Below are positions 1 through 6,599 of a stretch of DNA of 41,829 nt, piece by piece; within the stretch, counting starts at the first letter, position 1, and the number at the start of each line of letters is the position of its first letter. Origin of the DNA: Bacillota bacterium. Lineage in GTDB: Bacteria > Bacillota > Clostridia > Eubacteriales > Eubacteriaceae. The stretch is taken from positions 1 to 41,829 of the forward strand of contig JAHIQT010000109.1 in NCBI GenBank assembly GCA_018903255.1, given 5' to 3'. The notes under the pieces are model-generated. The model was not told the origin of the DNA. It did no database searches and saw only the letters and a list, made by a program, of their open reading frames with translations. A program made the position numbers and the translations under genes.

Positions 1-336
1 CATGTCTATTTAAATAGGCATGAAGCATATGAGCTATTGTTGTGGGGAGTAAATTCAACTCTACCAAAAGAGTATACGATCGCTGAACAAGAAGAATTAT
101 TTGAACCGATAAAAAAAATATTGTTACTTGATGATCCATATGTTCAGGTTGAAAAGACTCATAAAGGTTTAATCATTAAGTTTGGTGGAAAAACTAAGGT
201 AGTCAAAATAATACCATCTATGATCAATCCAAATTATTTTTCGAAAGATGGATCAAATATTATGCTTTCTGATAAGATTGTGAAGCATGCTTTACCACAG
301 GCTTATGAAAAGATCGTTACAAGTTTTAATTACTGA
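1..336 (+). CDS. C-terminal part of an unrecognised protein (cut by window edge)
   Basis: The reading frame is open from base 1 and ends with TGA at 334-336, so this is the 3' end of a gene that starts upstream. A TTG at 37 could serve as a start but has no ribosome site, and the frame is open before it. I recognise no domain. The visible 112 residues are mixed alpha/beta in character with many Lys and Ile, and the DNA is clearly more AT-rich than the chemotaxis genes, which fits an acquired gene. It is followed by about 60 bases without features and then the promoter of the Nudix gene. Confidence 0.5.
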   Translation, partial: HVYLNRHEAYELLLWGVNSTLPKEYTIAEQEELFEPIKKILLLDDPYVQVEKTHKGLIIKFGGKTKVVKIIPSMINPNYFSKDGSNIMLSDKIVKHALPQAYEKIVTSFNY

Positions 337-396
337 AATCATTTTATTTACTTGTATCTCCATGAGCTGTCAAATGTGTTGTATGCTTTAAGGTGG

Positions 397-425
397 TTGA
401 GACCTTTATTGAGGACGGTTATAAT
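397..425 (+). promoter_or_regulatory. Sigma-A type promoter for the Nudix gene
   Basis: TTGAGA at 397-402 and a perfect TATAAT at 420-425 are separated by 17 bases. The start codon lies 34 bases downstream, after a strong AAAGGAG ribosome site. Confidence 0.7.
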
Positions 426-458
426 GAGACTAGATAATTTTATACAAAGGAGACCCCC

Positions 459-857
459 ATGAAACACTACCAAGTAGCAGCAGCCATCATCACCTACCAA
501 AACAAAATCTTATGCATGCAACGCTCTGAATCAAGCTATTCATACCTTTCCTATAAATATGAGTTTCCCGGTGGCAAAATTGAAGCCGGCGAGACCGTCG
601 AAGCGGCACTTTCGCGCGAATTACAAGAGGAAATGGCCCTGGCCGTGACGGTGAAGCCAGAGAACTTTTTTATGACCATCAATCACCACTACCCTGATTT
701 TTCGATTGAAATGCACAGCTATATCATTCCCGTCGACAACCAAGCGTTTGAGCGATTAGAACATCATCACCATTGTTGGCTGATTGCCGCACGGCTCAAG
801 GAACTCGATTGGGCACCGGCGGATATCCCGATTGTTGAAAGATTAATGGCTAACTAA
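459..857 (+). CDS. Nudix hydrolase, MutT-type nucleotide pyrophosphatase
   Basis: This 132-residue protein is a small cytoplasmic Nudix hydrolase of the MutT/8-oxo-dGTP or (deoxy)nucleoside triphosphate pyrophosphatase type. The Nudix box is at residues 39-61: Gly39, Glu45, Arg53-Glu54-Leu55 and Glu57-Glu58, the metal-binding set. The usual Gly near its end is Ala60. The length is normal for a complete MutT. The start is set by AAAGGAG, 7 bases before ATG. A cut PLD/helicase-type gene follows 22 bases downstream; in many Firmicutes a Nudix gene of this kind precedes a large helicase with a phospholipase-D-like N-terminus, so the two were probably one operon. The substrate cannot be told from sequence; oxidised dGTP and other non-canonical triphosphates are the known choices. 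Confidence 0.88.
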   Translation: MKHYQVAAAIITYQNKILCMQRSESSYSYLSYKYEFPGGKIEAGETVEAALSRELQEEMALAVTVKPENFFMTINHHYPDFSIEMHSYIIPVDNQAFERLEHHHHCWLIAARLKELDWAPADIPIVERLMAN

Positions 858-879
858 AACGACATGAAAAGGTGGCAAA

Positions 880-1287
880 ATGGAACCCAATGAAGCAGTT
901 CAGGCCGGTATTTATGCTGGTTTAATTGATAAAAACAGTATCTCCTTAGAACAATACCGGCCGCGACTCTTGATCAATGATGCCACCAAGGGGCAAAAAG
1001 TTTTAACCAGCTTAATTAATGAGCTGAATCAGTGCGATGAATTCTTTTTCTCAGTGGCCTTTATTACTGAGAGTGGGGTGGTATCACTTTTAAATACCTT
1101 GATTGAATTAGAAAAGAAGAATATCCAAGGGCGGATCATTGCCTCGCGATATCTAGAATTTACCCAACCTAAAGCGTTAAGACGACTGCTGGCCTTTAAG
1201 AATATTGATTTGCGGATCGTCACGACTGGCAACCATCATACCAAAGGCTATATCTTTGAGGGATCCGTGCCTGACATTAATTTATAA
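880..1287 (+). pseudogene. N-terminal PLD-like fragment of a helicase-type gene, cut by a repeat
   Basis: Residues 1-129 look like the phospholipase-D-like N-terminal domain found in front of large DEAD/DEAH helicases (the DUF3427-associated family, usually around 900 residues or more). The visible signs are a hydrophobic strand ending FFFSVAFIT, and an HxK motif in HHTKGYIF near residue 120. At base 1267 the gene runs into a dispersed repeat, which supplies the last residues (VPDINL) and the stop. All helicase motifs are missing, so the fragment cannot have the full activity. The ribosome site AAAGGTGG lies just before the ATG, and it follows the Nudix gene by 22 bases. The family assignment rests on the fragment and on the Nudix neighbour, so it is moderately sure; the truncation itself is plain. 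Confidence 0.65.
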
Positions 1288-1378
1288 ACTTATGACAACC
1301 CCCATTTCGGTAAAGTTTATTAAACCCGTTTCACCCGATCGGGATTACTAAAGCTGTCGAGCTCAGAAGGGGCAGCTT
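1267..1378 (-). repeat. Dispersed tail repeat, copy 1
   Basis: Read on the plus strand, this starts GTGCCTGACATTAATTTATA, continues through CCCCCATTTCGG and ends in degenerate coding DNA. On the minus strand the end reads as a decayed protein terminus, ...NPDRVKRV and stop (TAA at 1322-1320). This corresponds to the C-terminus of the complete small protein encoded at 30953-31330. The unit contains nested inverted repeats, GCCTGA with TCAGGC-like and TAAACTT with AAGTTTA. It cuts the PLD-type gene. Confidence 0.75.
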
Positions 1379-1381
1379 GGT

Positions 1382-1907
1382 CAATTTCAGTATTGTACAG
1401 CCGGTACGCATTTGCTTTCTGCCATTATTACCAAAGCAACCGGCAAGAGTATGCGTGAGTTTGCCAATCAAGCATTATTCGAAACGCTGTGAATGAGAGA
1501 AATCCCTGATTATGATATGAGCTCTTTTAGACTTGAGACTGTTTTTGGAAAGGGTATTAAGGGCTGGGTAAAAGATCCCCAGGGCATCACAGCAGGGGGA
1601 TTCGGACTGATACTGACTGGCACGGTTTGGACTGCTCTATTTGAATCAGGGGAAGTGGGAACAAAGACAAGTTATTTCAGAAACCTGGATTGCCGAATCC
1701 CTGCGGATTAATCCCAATAATTACGGTTATTTATGGTGGCTGAAGGATGAAAACAAGCGATTCTCGTTTTCTGCTTTAGGGGCTGGTGGCAATGTTATTT
1801 GTTGCATTCCAGATCAGGATCTGGTGATTGCAATCGCCTCTGAGATTATAAATAACCCCAAAGACAGGTGGCCTTTGATTAAGACAATATCGACATGCCT
1901 GTTTTAG
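1382..1907 (+). pseudogene. Beta-lactamase/serine hydrolase (class C type) remnant
   Basis: Three reading frames, read in turn, give the C-terminal half of a beta-lactamase-family (PF00144) serine hydrolase. The first (1382-1492) encodes a stretch like the helix after the active-site Ser-Tyr region, including HLLSAIITKATGKS. The second (from about 1493) contains DPQGITAGGFGLILT, a family signature. The third (about 1641-1907) contains YLNQGKW-like sequence, YGYLWWLKD and a final GAGGNVICCIPDQDLVIAIA, the strand region with the third active-site motif. The N-terminal part with the SxxK nucleophile is absent. At least two frameshifts and the missing 5' end make it inactive. It directly follows the dispersed repeat. 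Confidence 0.75.
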
Positions 1908-1964
1908 CAGTCCATTCGACGATTGATAAGGATGTCGGATACGATCATTTTGAGCGGTTCATCA

Positions 1965-2190
1965 GCCGGTGCGGGCCCGAAACGATAGAAACCGGCAAAC
2001 CGGGGTATATAGTGTCATATCAGAATCATCGGAATCCAAAAGCGGTTGGAGAAAGAGGAAAAAATATGAAACAGAATGACCGGAACTTTTTGTGGAAACG
2101 CATTGCCAAAAATAAAAATACCGCGGCCGGCAGCCAGTTTGATCCCCGGCTAGGTGGAGCGCTTCATTAATCCGATGTCCCACTGGTGAT
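1965..2190 (+). pseudogene. Internally deleted copy of the PAS-GGDEF-HD-GYP gene
   Basis: About 100 bases of leader plus the first 20 or so codons match the gene at 27060-29309 almost base for base. They are then joined directly to the last codons and stop region of that gene (AGSQFDPR and the DNA corresponding to the terminal SHW stop). About 2.1 kb between them is missing. The residual frame, 2066-2170, would give 34 residues from the same ATG behind the same GAGGAAAAAAT ribosome site. No PAS, GGDEF or HD-GYP residues remain, so it has no catalytic role. Small changes (AAGAAG to AAAAAT, frame change near the end) show it is older than a simple assembly artefact. Confidence 0.85.
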
Positions 2191-2224
2191 GATCTGGGTC
2201 AGGGGGCGTTGAAACGGTGCGGCA

Positions 2225-2394
2225 TTGGAAGTGCTCAAAAACTACATCGCCGGGAAAGAGAAGAATCTTTCGCTGCTGTTCGACTGTGCGGTAAAACTCA
2301 GGGTAAAAAAATGCATCAAACCCTATGTGGAGGCGTTGTTATGAGTAAAGCGGATAGTGTTAAAGCCAGACTGAGGAATCTGGTAATAAAGGAG
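2225..2394 (+). pseudogene. Remnant of an AbiEi/AbiEii toxin-antitoxin pair
   Basis: From 2225 to 2344 one frame encodes about 39 residues (LEVLKNYIAGKEKNLSLL and onward to PYVEALL) that align with the last residues of the intact AbiEi-type antitoxin at 20657-21250, which ends SYLEVLL. Its TGA overlaps an ATG (2341-2343) exactly as the intact pair overlaps by four bases. The ATG opens MSKADSVKARLRNL, which looks like the N-terminus of an AbiEii-type nucleotidyltransferase. After about 18 codons this frame runs without a stop into the PH-like gene at 2401, so the toxin body is gone. No function is expected. Confidence 0.6.
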
Positions 2395-2400
2395 AAAAAC

Positions 2401-2961
2401 ATGGAAATACTAACCTGGTCCAGACCAACCAGCCCGGCGAGCGCCAAGCCGGAGATTGTCGCCGAATATCTGCTCAATGAACGGGGCGTTTTTGTTAAGC
2501 GTGAAAAACGGATGCCTAAAAAAGCCGGGCTGACGGCCCTGACCGGCTTTCGGATCGGATATGCGGCTATCCCCAGCGGCGATTACCGGGCTGCGCCGCT
2601 GGATCGCAATGCCATTCTCTGGCATAAGATCAGCCGGATTAAAGAAGCCGGGGCCGGCAGCCTGATCGTCTCAGGCAACCAAAAGGATACCATTACGCTC
2701 TACTTTGATCCAGCCGACCGGGGCGCGATCCAGGCTTATATTGACACCATGCGGCAGCAGCACCCGACCATCGGGGCCCCGGATTATGACGCCGCCGCCT
2801 GGCTGTGTTGGCGGGACGATGATGACTGGGGTGATGATCCCCACCTGTCCCTGGTCGACATGGTCGCCTTGGAAGGGGACACCGAGCGCTTTATTGAACC
2901 GGAGATTCTGGAAGAAACCCGGCTGCCCGGGGTTCGCGATAATGCTGGCGTCCTGAATTGA
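2401..2961 (+). CDS. PH-like domain protein, shortened paralogue
   Basis: This 186-residue protein is a close paralogue of the protein at 39995-40657 (similarity runs from the first residue, MEIxTWSRPTSP, to about residue 182). It ends GVLN where the paralogue continues into a double-CxxC zinc ribbon, so the C-terminal domain is missing. The core (IGYAAIPxxDYRAAPLDRNAILWHKISRI in two blocks, then a hydrophobic strand pattern and a final helix AYIDTMRQQHP) resembles bacterial PH-like folds; this is inference. A very acidic loop, WRDDDDWGDD, is kept in both copies. ATG at 2401 is chosen because AAAGGAG precedes it by 7 bases and the paralogue starts at the same residue, although the frame is open further upstream into AbiEii remnant DNA. 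Confidence 0.7.
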   Translation: MEILTWSRPTSPASAKPEIVAEYLLNERGVFVKREKRMPKKAGLTALTGFRIGYAAIPSGDYRAAPLDRNAILWHKISRIKEAGAGSLIVSGNQKDTITLYFDPADRGAIQAYIDTMRQQHPTIGAPDYDAAAWLCWRDDDDWGDDPHLSLVDMVALEGDTERFIEPEILEETRLPGVRDNAGVLN

Positions 2962-3014
2962 CAGAGCAGCCAGACTAAAGGGCCCGCCTAATGTGGCCCC
3001 GAGCCGATTGGCCA

Positions 3015-3043
3015 TTGTCGATTGCCCGATTGTTTGCTATAAT
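3015..3043 (+). promoter_or_regulatory. Promoter of the chemosensory operon
   Basis: TTGTCG (3015-3020), a 17-base spacer and TATAAT (3038-3043), with an extended TGC just before the -10. It is the best sigma-A type match upstream of cheA and leaves a leader of about 180 bases. Confidence 0.6.
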
Positions 3044-3056
3044 GAATCAAGCAGTA

Positions 3057-3089
3057 ACCCCTCGGAACGTTAGATCGGTTCCCAGGGGT
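3057..3089 (+). other. Stem-loop in the cheA leader
   Basis: ACCCCT (3057-3062) pairs with AGGGGT (3084-3089), and an inner GGAAC pairs with GTTCC. CTTTCT follows. It could be a weak terminator or attenuator inside the leader. A second hairpin (ACGGG with CCCGT, near 3139-3162) lies between it and the start codon. I could not match either to a known riboswitch class. Confidence 0.45.
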
Positions 3090-3230
3090 CTTTCTAGTAG
3101 GCTGTGATGATAACCACATTCAGTTCAGCATAGCAGTCGCTACGGGAGGATGGTGCCCGTTTGAACAGCTGAAAATAAGCGGACACGACACTAACTGAGG
3201 CCACAATCATTTTAAGAAGGGGGGATTACT

Positions 3231-6167
3231 GTGCTGAAAAACGAAGACTTTATCCAGGAATTTGTTGAAGAAGCCCGCGAGCATCTCGAAAATTTCGAAC
3301 GCATACTCTTGCATGATCTGGCCGATATCAGTGCCGACCAGATCAATGATGCCTTTCGGGCGGTCCATAGTATTAAGGGGACGGCAGGCTTTTTTGGCCA
3401 GGAAAAAATTGTCTTGATCGCCCATTCGATGGAAACAATTTTAGACGGCGTTAATCGTCACAAGACCTCTTTAAGTGAAGCGGATGTCGACTTGCTGCTG
3501 GAAACCAAAGATCGTTTAAAGGTCCTGGTCAATGATGTCAAGGACAGTGAAGCCTATCCCATCGAGGATATCCTTGCCAAGTTGCAGGTTGCCCAGGCTG
3601 ATGGGCCTGATCACCAGGGGACTCCAAGCAAAACCCTGGCCGCCGATGATGGCGATCAATTTTTCGCCGTTTTTGATTTTGATCCGGACTGCCAGGCAAA
3701 AATAGCCGCCCAGCGCAAATTCGGCCATCATATTTATGGCATTGACATGGTCCTCAGCGATGAATACCTCCACAACAAGGGCGGGATCGGGGCCATCTGG
3801 GATGATCTCAATTCGGTGGCCACCCCGCTGGCCATGGTCAGCGCGGACCGGCAGCCGCTCACTGTTGATGATCTGAAAGAGGGGCCCGGGGACCACCCCA
3901 AGGTCTTGATCCTGGCTTCCAGTATCCTCGAAGAAAGCCTGCTGCGGCAGGTGCTGGGCCTGCCGCCGACCTGTCTTCATGTCTTGTCGGCAGACTGGCA
4001 AAAGAGCCTGACGGCCGCCCCGGGGCTGGCCCTGGCTGAGCCTGGGGCGGCGGAACCGCCGGCTGACATGGGCAGTGATTTGGGCCTGGCTGATCAGCCG
4101 GAAGGGGCCGAGTCGCTCCGTGTCAATATCCGTTTGCTGGATGATCTGATGAACATGGCCAGCGAACTGGTCTTAGGTCGAAACCGCCTGCTGACCCTGC
4201 TGGAACCAGAAAAAAAGGCGATTGCCGGGCTACCACAAGTACTTCAAAATATTGATCAGTTAACGAGCAGCATCCAGGAAAAAATTATGCAGACCCGGAT
4301 GCAACCGGTGGGGACCCTCTTTAATCGCTATCGGCGGTTAATCCGGAACTTGTCCAAAAAGCTCAATAAGAAAATAGAACTACACATCGAAGGGGCTGAG
4401 GTTGAGCTGGATAAGTCGATCCTGGAAGGGTTAAGTGATCCGCTGGTCCATCTGCTCCGAAATGCGGCCGACCATGGGATTGAAAGTGCCGCGATCCGCA
4501 AACAAAAAGGCAAGAGTGAAATTGCGGTCATTAGCCTCAAAGCAAGTTACGAAGGCAGTGTCGTCAATATTGAAATTAGTGATGACGGCAGTGGTATGGA
4601 TTTTAACAAAATTTCTAAAACCGCCCTCGAAAAAAAGCTTTATAGCGAGAAGGAACTCCACTACCTGTCAGAAAAAGAGCTGGTCCAGGTATTATTCGAC
4701 CCCGGCTTTTCGACTGCGGACCAGTTAAGTGAGGTATCCGGTCGCGGTGTCGGGATGGATGTGGTCAGGACTAATCTGGAAAAATTGGGTGGTTCTATTG
4801 CCATTACCACCAAGTCCGGTTATGGTACCAGCATCACCCTGACGATGCCCTTAACAGTATCAATTATCCAATCCTTGGTGGTTGCGTCAGGGCAGCTGAA
4901 GATGGTGATTCCGCAAGCTGATGTCCAGGAGACGATCAAGATCAAACACGCGTCCCGCCATGAAAAAATTGAGGAGAACAATCAAAAATATTTCTATCGT
5001 CTGCGAGATGAACTGATCCCGCTTGTCTACCTGTCGGACTTATGGGATTGTCAGCCGTCAGCCCGACAAGACTGTGATTATAAGATTGTTGTCCTCAAAC
5101 TTGGTCACCACCGCTTTGGTTTACTGGTCGAAGGATTAATGGGCAATGAAGAAACCCTGATCAAACCGTTACCCGCAGTCCTCAAGGAATGCGACATTTA
5201 TTCCGGGCTGACGATTATGGGTGATGGCAAAGTGGCCCCGATTCTTGACATTGCCGGGATTGCCAGAAAAATGGCGATCATCAGTGATAGCAAAACGGAA
5301 CAAGCAAGCGGCCTGGATCAACATGGGGGAAAACCGCTGGCGTCAGATGACAGCGAGGATTTTGTCTTGTTTAGAGGTTCCGGAACTGAAATCCTGGCCG
5401 TCAATATCGCCCTGATTAAACGCATCGACAAAATCAAAAAAACGCAAATTGAGCAGGTGGGTGACCGCTATTACATTACCCGGGGCAACCAGACCTTGCG
5501 GGTGATCAAACCGGAGGATTATTTAGCCATTAATGGCAGCCCATCCGACACGGAAGACTATTATGTCCTGACACCTAAGCTGGTACCTCAGCCGATTGGC
5601 ATTTTAGCCCGCGAAATTATTGAAAATGTTAACTTTGAGCCAGTTTTGAATTCCCAGCAGTTTAAGATGAAGGGGATCTTTGGTGCGGCTGTTTTTCGGG
5701 AAAAACTGATCCTGATCATTAATCTGTATGAGTTATTGGAAGCCATCGAGCCAGAAGCCTTTACTTTTGTTGCGTCACCACAAGCAAACGGCAAAAAAAT
5801 TCTCTTAGTTGAAGATTCGCCGTTTTTTCAGAAGGTCGAGCAAAGTTATCTTAACAGTGGCGGTTATCAGGTTGCTCTGGCCGCCAATGGTCTGGAAGCG
5901 CTGGAGATTCTGGCCAGTGAAAAAATCGATGTGGTCTTGACCGATATTCAGATGCCGCTACTTAACGGCTATGAGTTGCTCAAAAAAATCAGGCAAAAAA
6001 CGGCCTATGATGGCATCCCGGTCGTGGCGATCAGCGCTTTGACCGGTTCCCTTAATCGGGACAAGGGTTTAGCCAGTGGTTTTGATCGCTATGAGTATAA
6101 ATTAGATCGGGAAAGTCTCTTGCGAACCCTCAATGAGGTCATCAGGGACGGCCCGGGAGGTGACTGA
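3231..6167 (+). CDS. cheA: CheA-type hybrid histidine kinase with C-terminal receiver
   Basis: This 978-residue chemotaxis kinase autophosphorylates on a His and passes phosphate to receiver proteins. Domains in order: HPt at about 1-105 with phospho-His46 in AVHSIKGTAGFF; an uncharacterised middle part at about 125-280 that does not look like the usual P2; dimerisation helices from about 297; HATPase at about 345-535 with LLRNAADHGIES (N box), DDGSGMD (about 451) and GRGVGMD (about 504); a CheW-like domain at about 544-680; a second CheW-like domain at about 709-840; and a receiver at about 855-975 with phospho-acceptor Asp905 in LTDIQMP. It starts with GTG behind AAGGGGGG. Ordinary CheA is about 650-700 residues with one CheW-like domain, so this is an enlarged hybrid form. 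CheW follows one base after the stop. Confidence 0.93.
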   Translation: MLKNEDFIQEFVEEAREHLENFERILLHDLADISADQINDAFRAVHSIKGTAGFFGQEKIVLIAHSMETILDGVNRHKTSLSEADVDLLLETKDRLKVLVNDVKDSEAYPIEDILAKLQVAQADGPDHQGTPSKTLAADDGDQFFAVFDFDPDCQAKIAAQRKFGHHIYGIDMVLSDEYLHNKGGIGAIWDDLNSVATPLAMVSADRQPLTVDDLKEGPGDHPKVLILASSILEESLLRQVLGLPPTCLHVLSADWQKSLTAAPGLALAEPGAAEPPADMGSDLGLADQPEGAESLRVNIRLLDDLMNMASELVLGRNRLLTLLEPEKKAIAGLPQVLQNIDQLTSSIQEKIMQTRMQPVGTLFNRYRRLIRNLSKKLNKKIELHIEGAEVELDKSILEGLSDPLVHLLRNAADHGIESAAIRKQKGKSEIAVISLKASYEGSVVNIEISDDGSGMDFNKISKTALEKKLYSEKELHYLSEKELVQVLFDPGFSTADQLSEVSGRGVGMDVVRTNLEKLGGSIAITTKSGYGTSITLTMPLTVSIIQSLVVASGQLKMVIPQADVQETIKIKHASRHEKIEENNQKYFYRLRDELIPLVYLSDLWDCQPSARQDCDYKIVVLKLGHHRFGLLVEGLMGNEETLIKPLPAVLKECDIYSGLTIMGDGKVAPILDIAGIARKMAIISDSKTEQASGLDQHGGKPLASDDSEDFVLFRGSGTEILAVNIALIKRIDKIKKTQIEQVGDRYYITRGNQTLRVIKPEDYLAINGSPSDTEDYYVLTPKLVPQPIGILAREIIENVNFEPVLNSQQFKMKGIFGAAVFREKLILIINLYELLEAIEPEAFTFVASPQANGKKILLVEDSPFFQKVEQSYLNSGGYQVALAANGLEALEILASEKIDVVLTDIQMPLLNGYELLKKIRQKTAYDGIPVVAISALTGSLNRDKGLASGFDRYEYKLDRESLLRTLNEVIRDGPGGD

Positions 6168-6168
6168 G

Positions 6169-6582
6169 ATGTTAAAAATTCTCTGCTTTAAAGCAGCCAA
6201 TAATCTTTATGGCATTGAGACCCACCATGTCAAAGAAATCTATCGCAATCCCGAAATAACCGAGATTCCCCTAGCGCCGCCAACGGTGGCCGGCATGATC
6301 AATTTGCGCGGTCAAGTCGTCACCTTGCTGGACTTTGAAAAACTTTTAGGCTGTCCCACAGCGGGGCAAAAAAATCATTGTATCGTCCTTAAAAAAGAAC
6401 CGGCCGAATCGGACCTGATCGCTTTATTGGTCCAAAAAGCGATCGATGTCATCGATGTTGACGAAACCATCTGCGAGGTCCCCCCGCCATATTTAGAAAA
6501 CCAGTATGGCAAGACCATTCAATGCATTGCCAAACTGGAGCAAGCATTGCTGATCATCATTGATAAAGAAAAATTATTTTAA
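6169..6582 (+). CDS. cheW: CheW-type coupling protein
   Basis: This 137-residue protein is a single CheW domain, the cytoplasmic adaptor that joins the methyl-accepting receptor to CheA. Family signs are the N-terminal strand with [11 protein letters not shown], the [20 protein letters not shown] block near residues 40-62, and a C-terminal [14 protein letters not shown] at 6169 is preferred to an in-frame ATG at 6133: GGGAGG at 6155-6160 has good spacing, and the earlier start would lie inside the end of cheA. The gene begins one base after the cheA stop and ends 17 bases before the receptor gene, so the three are translated together. Confidence 0.92.
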   Translation: MLKILCFKAANNLYGIETHHVKEIYRNPEITEIPLAPPTVAGMINLRGQVVTLLDFEKLLGCPTAGQKNHCIVLKKEPAESDLIALLVQKAIDVIDVDETICEVPPPYLENQYGKTIQCIAKLEQALLIIIDKEKLF

Positions 6583-6599
6583 ATAAAGCGAGGTGTCAC

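Noticed and set aside
1895-2170. A 91-codon gene starting at 1895
   Set aside because: It strings together the end of the beta-lactamase relic, leader DNA and the collapsed GGDEF-HD-GYP copy; the real relic start is 2066.
3090-3200. Guanidine-type (ykkC) riboswitch in the cheA leader, from ACGGGAGGAT
   Set aside because: Only a short phrase agrees; the other conserved blocks are missing and the gene context does not fit.
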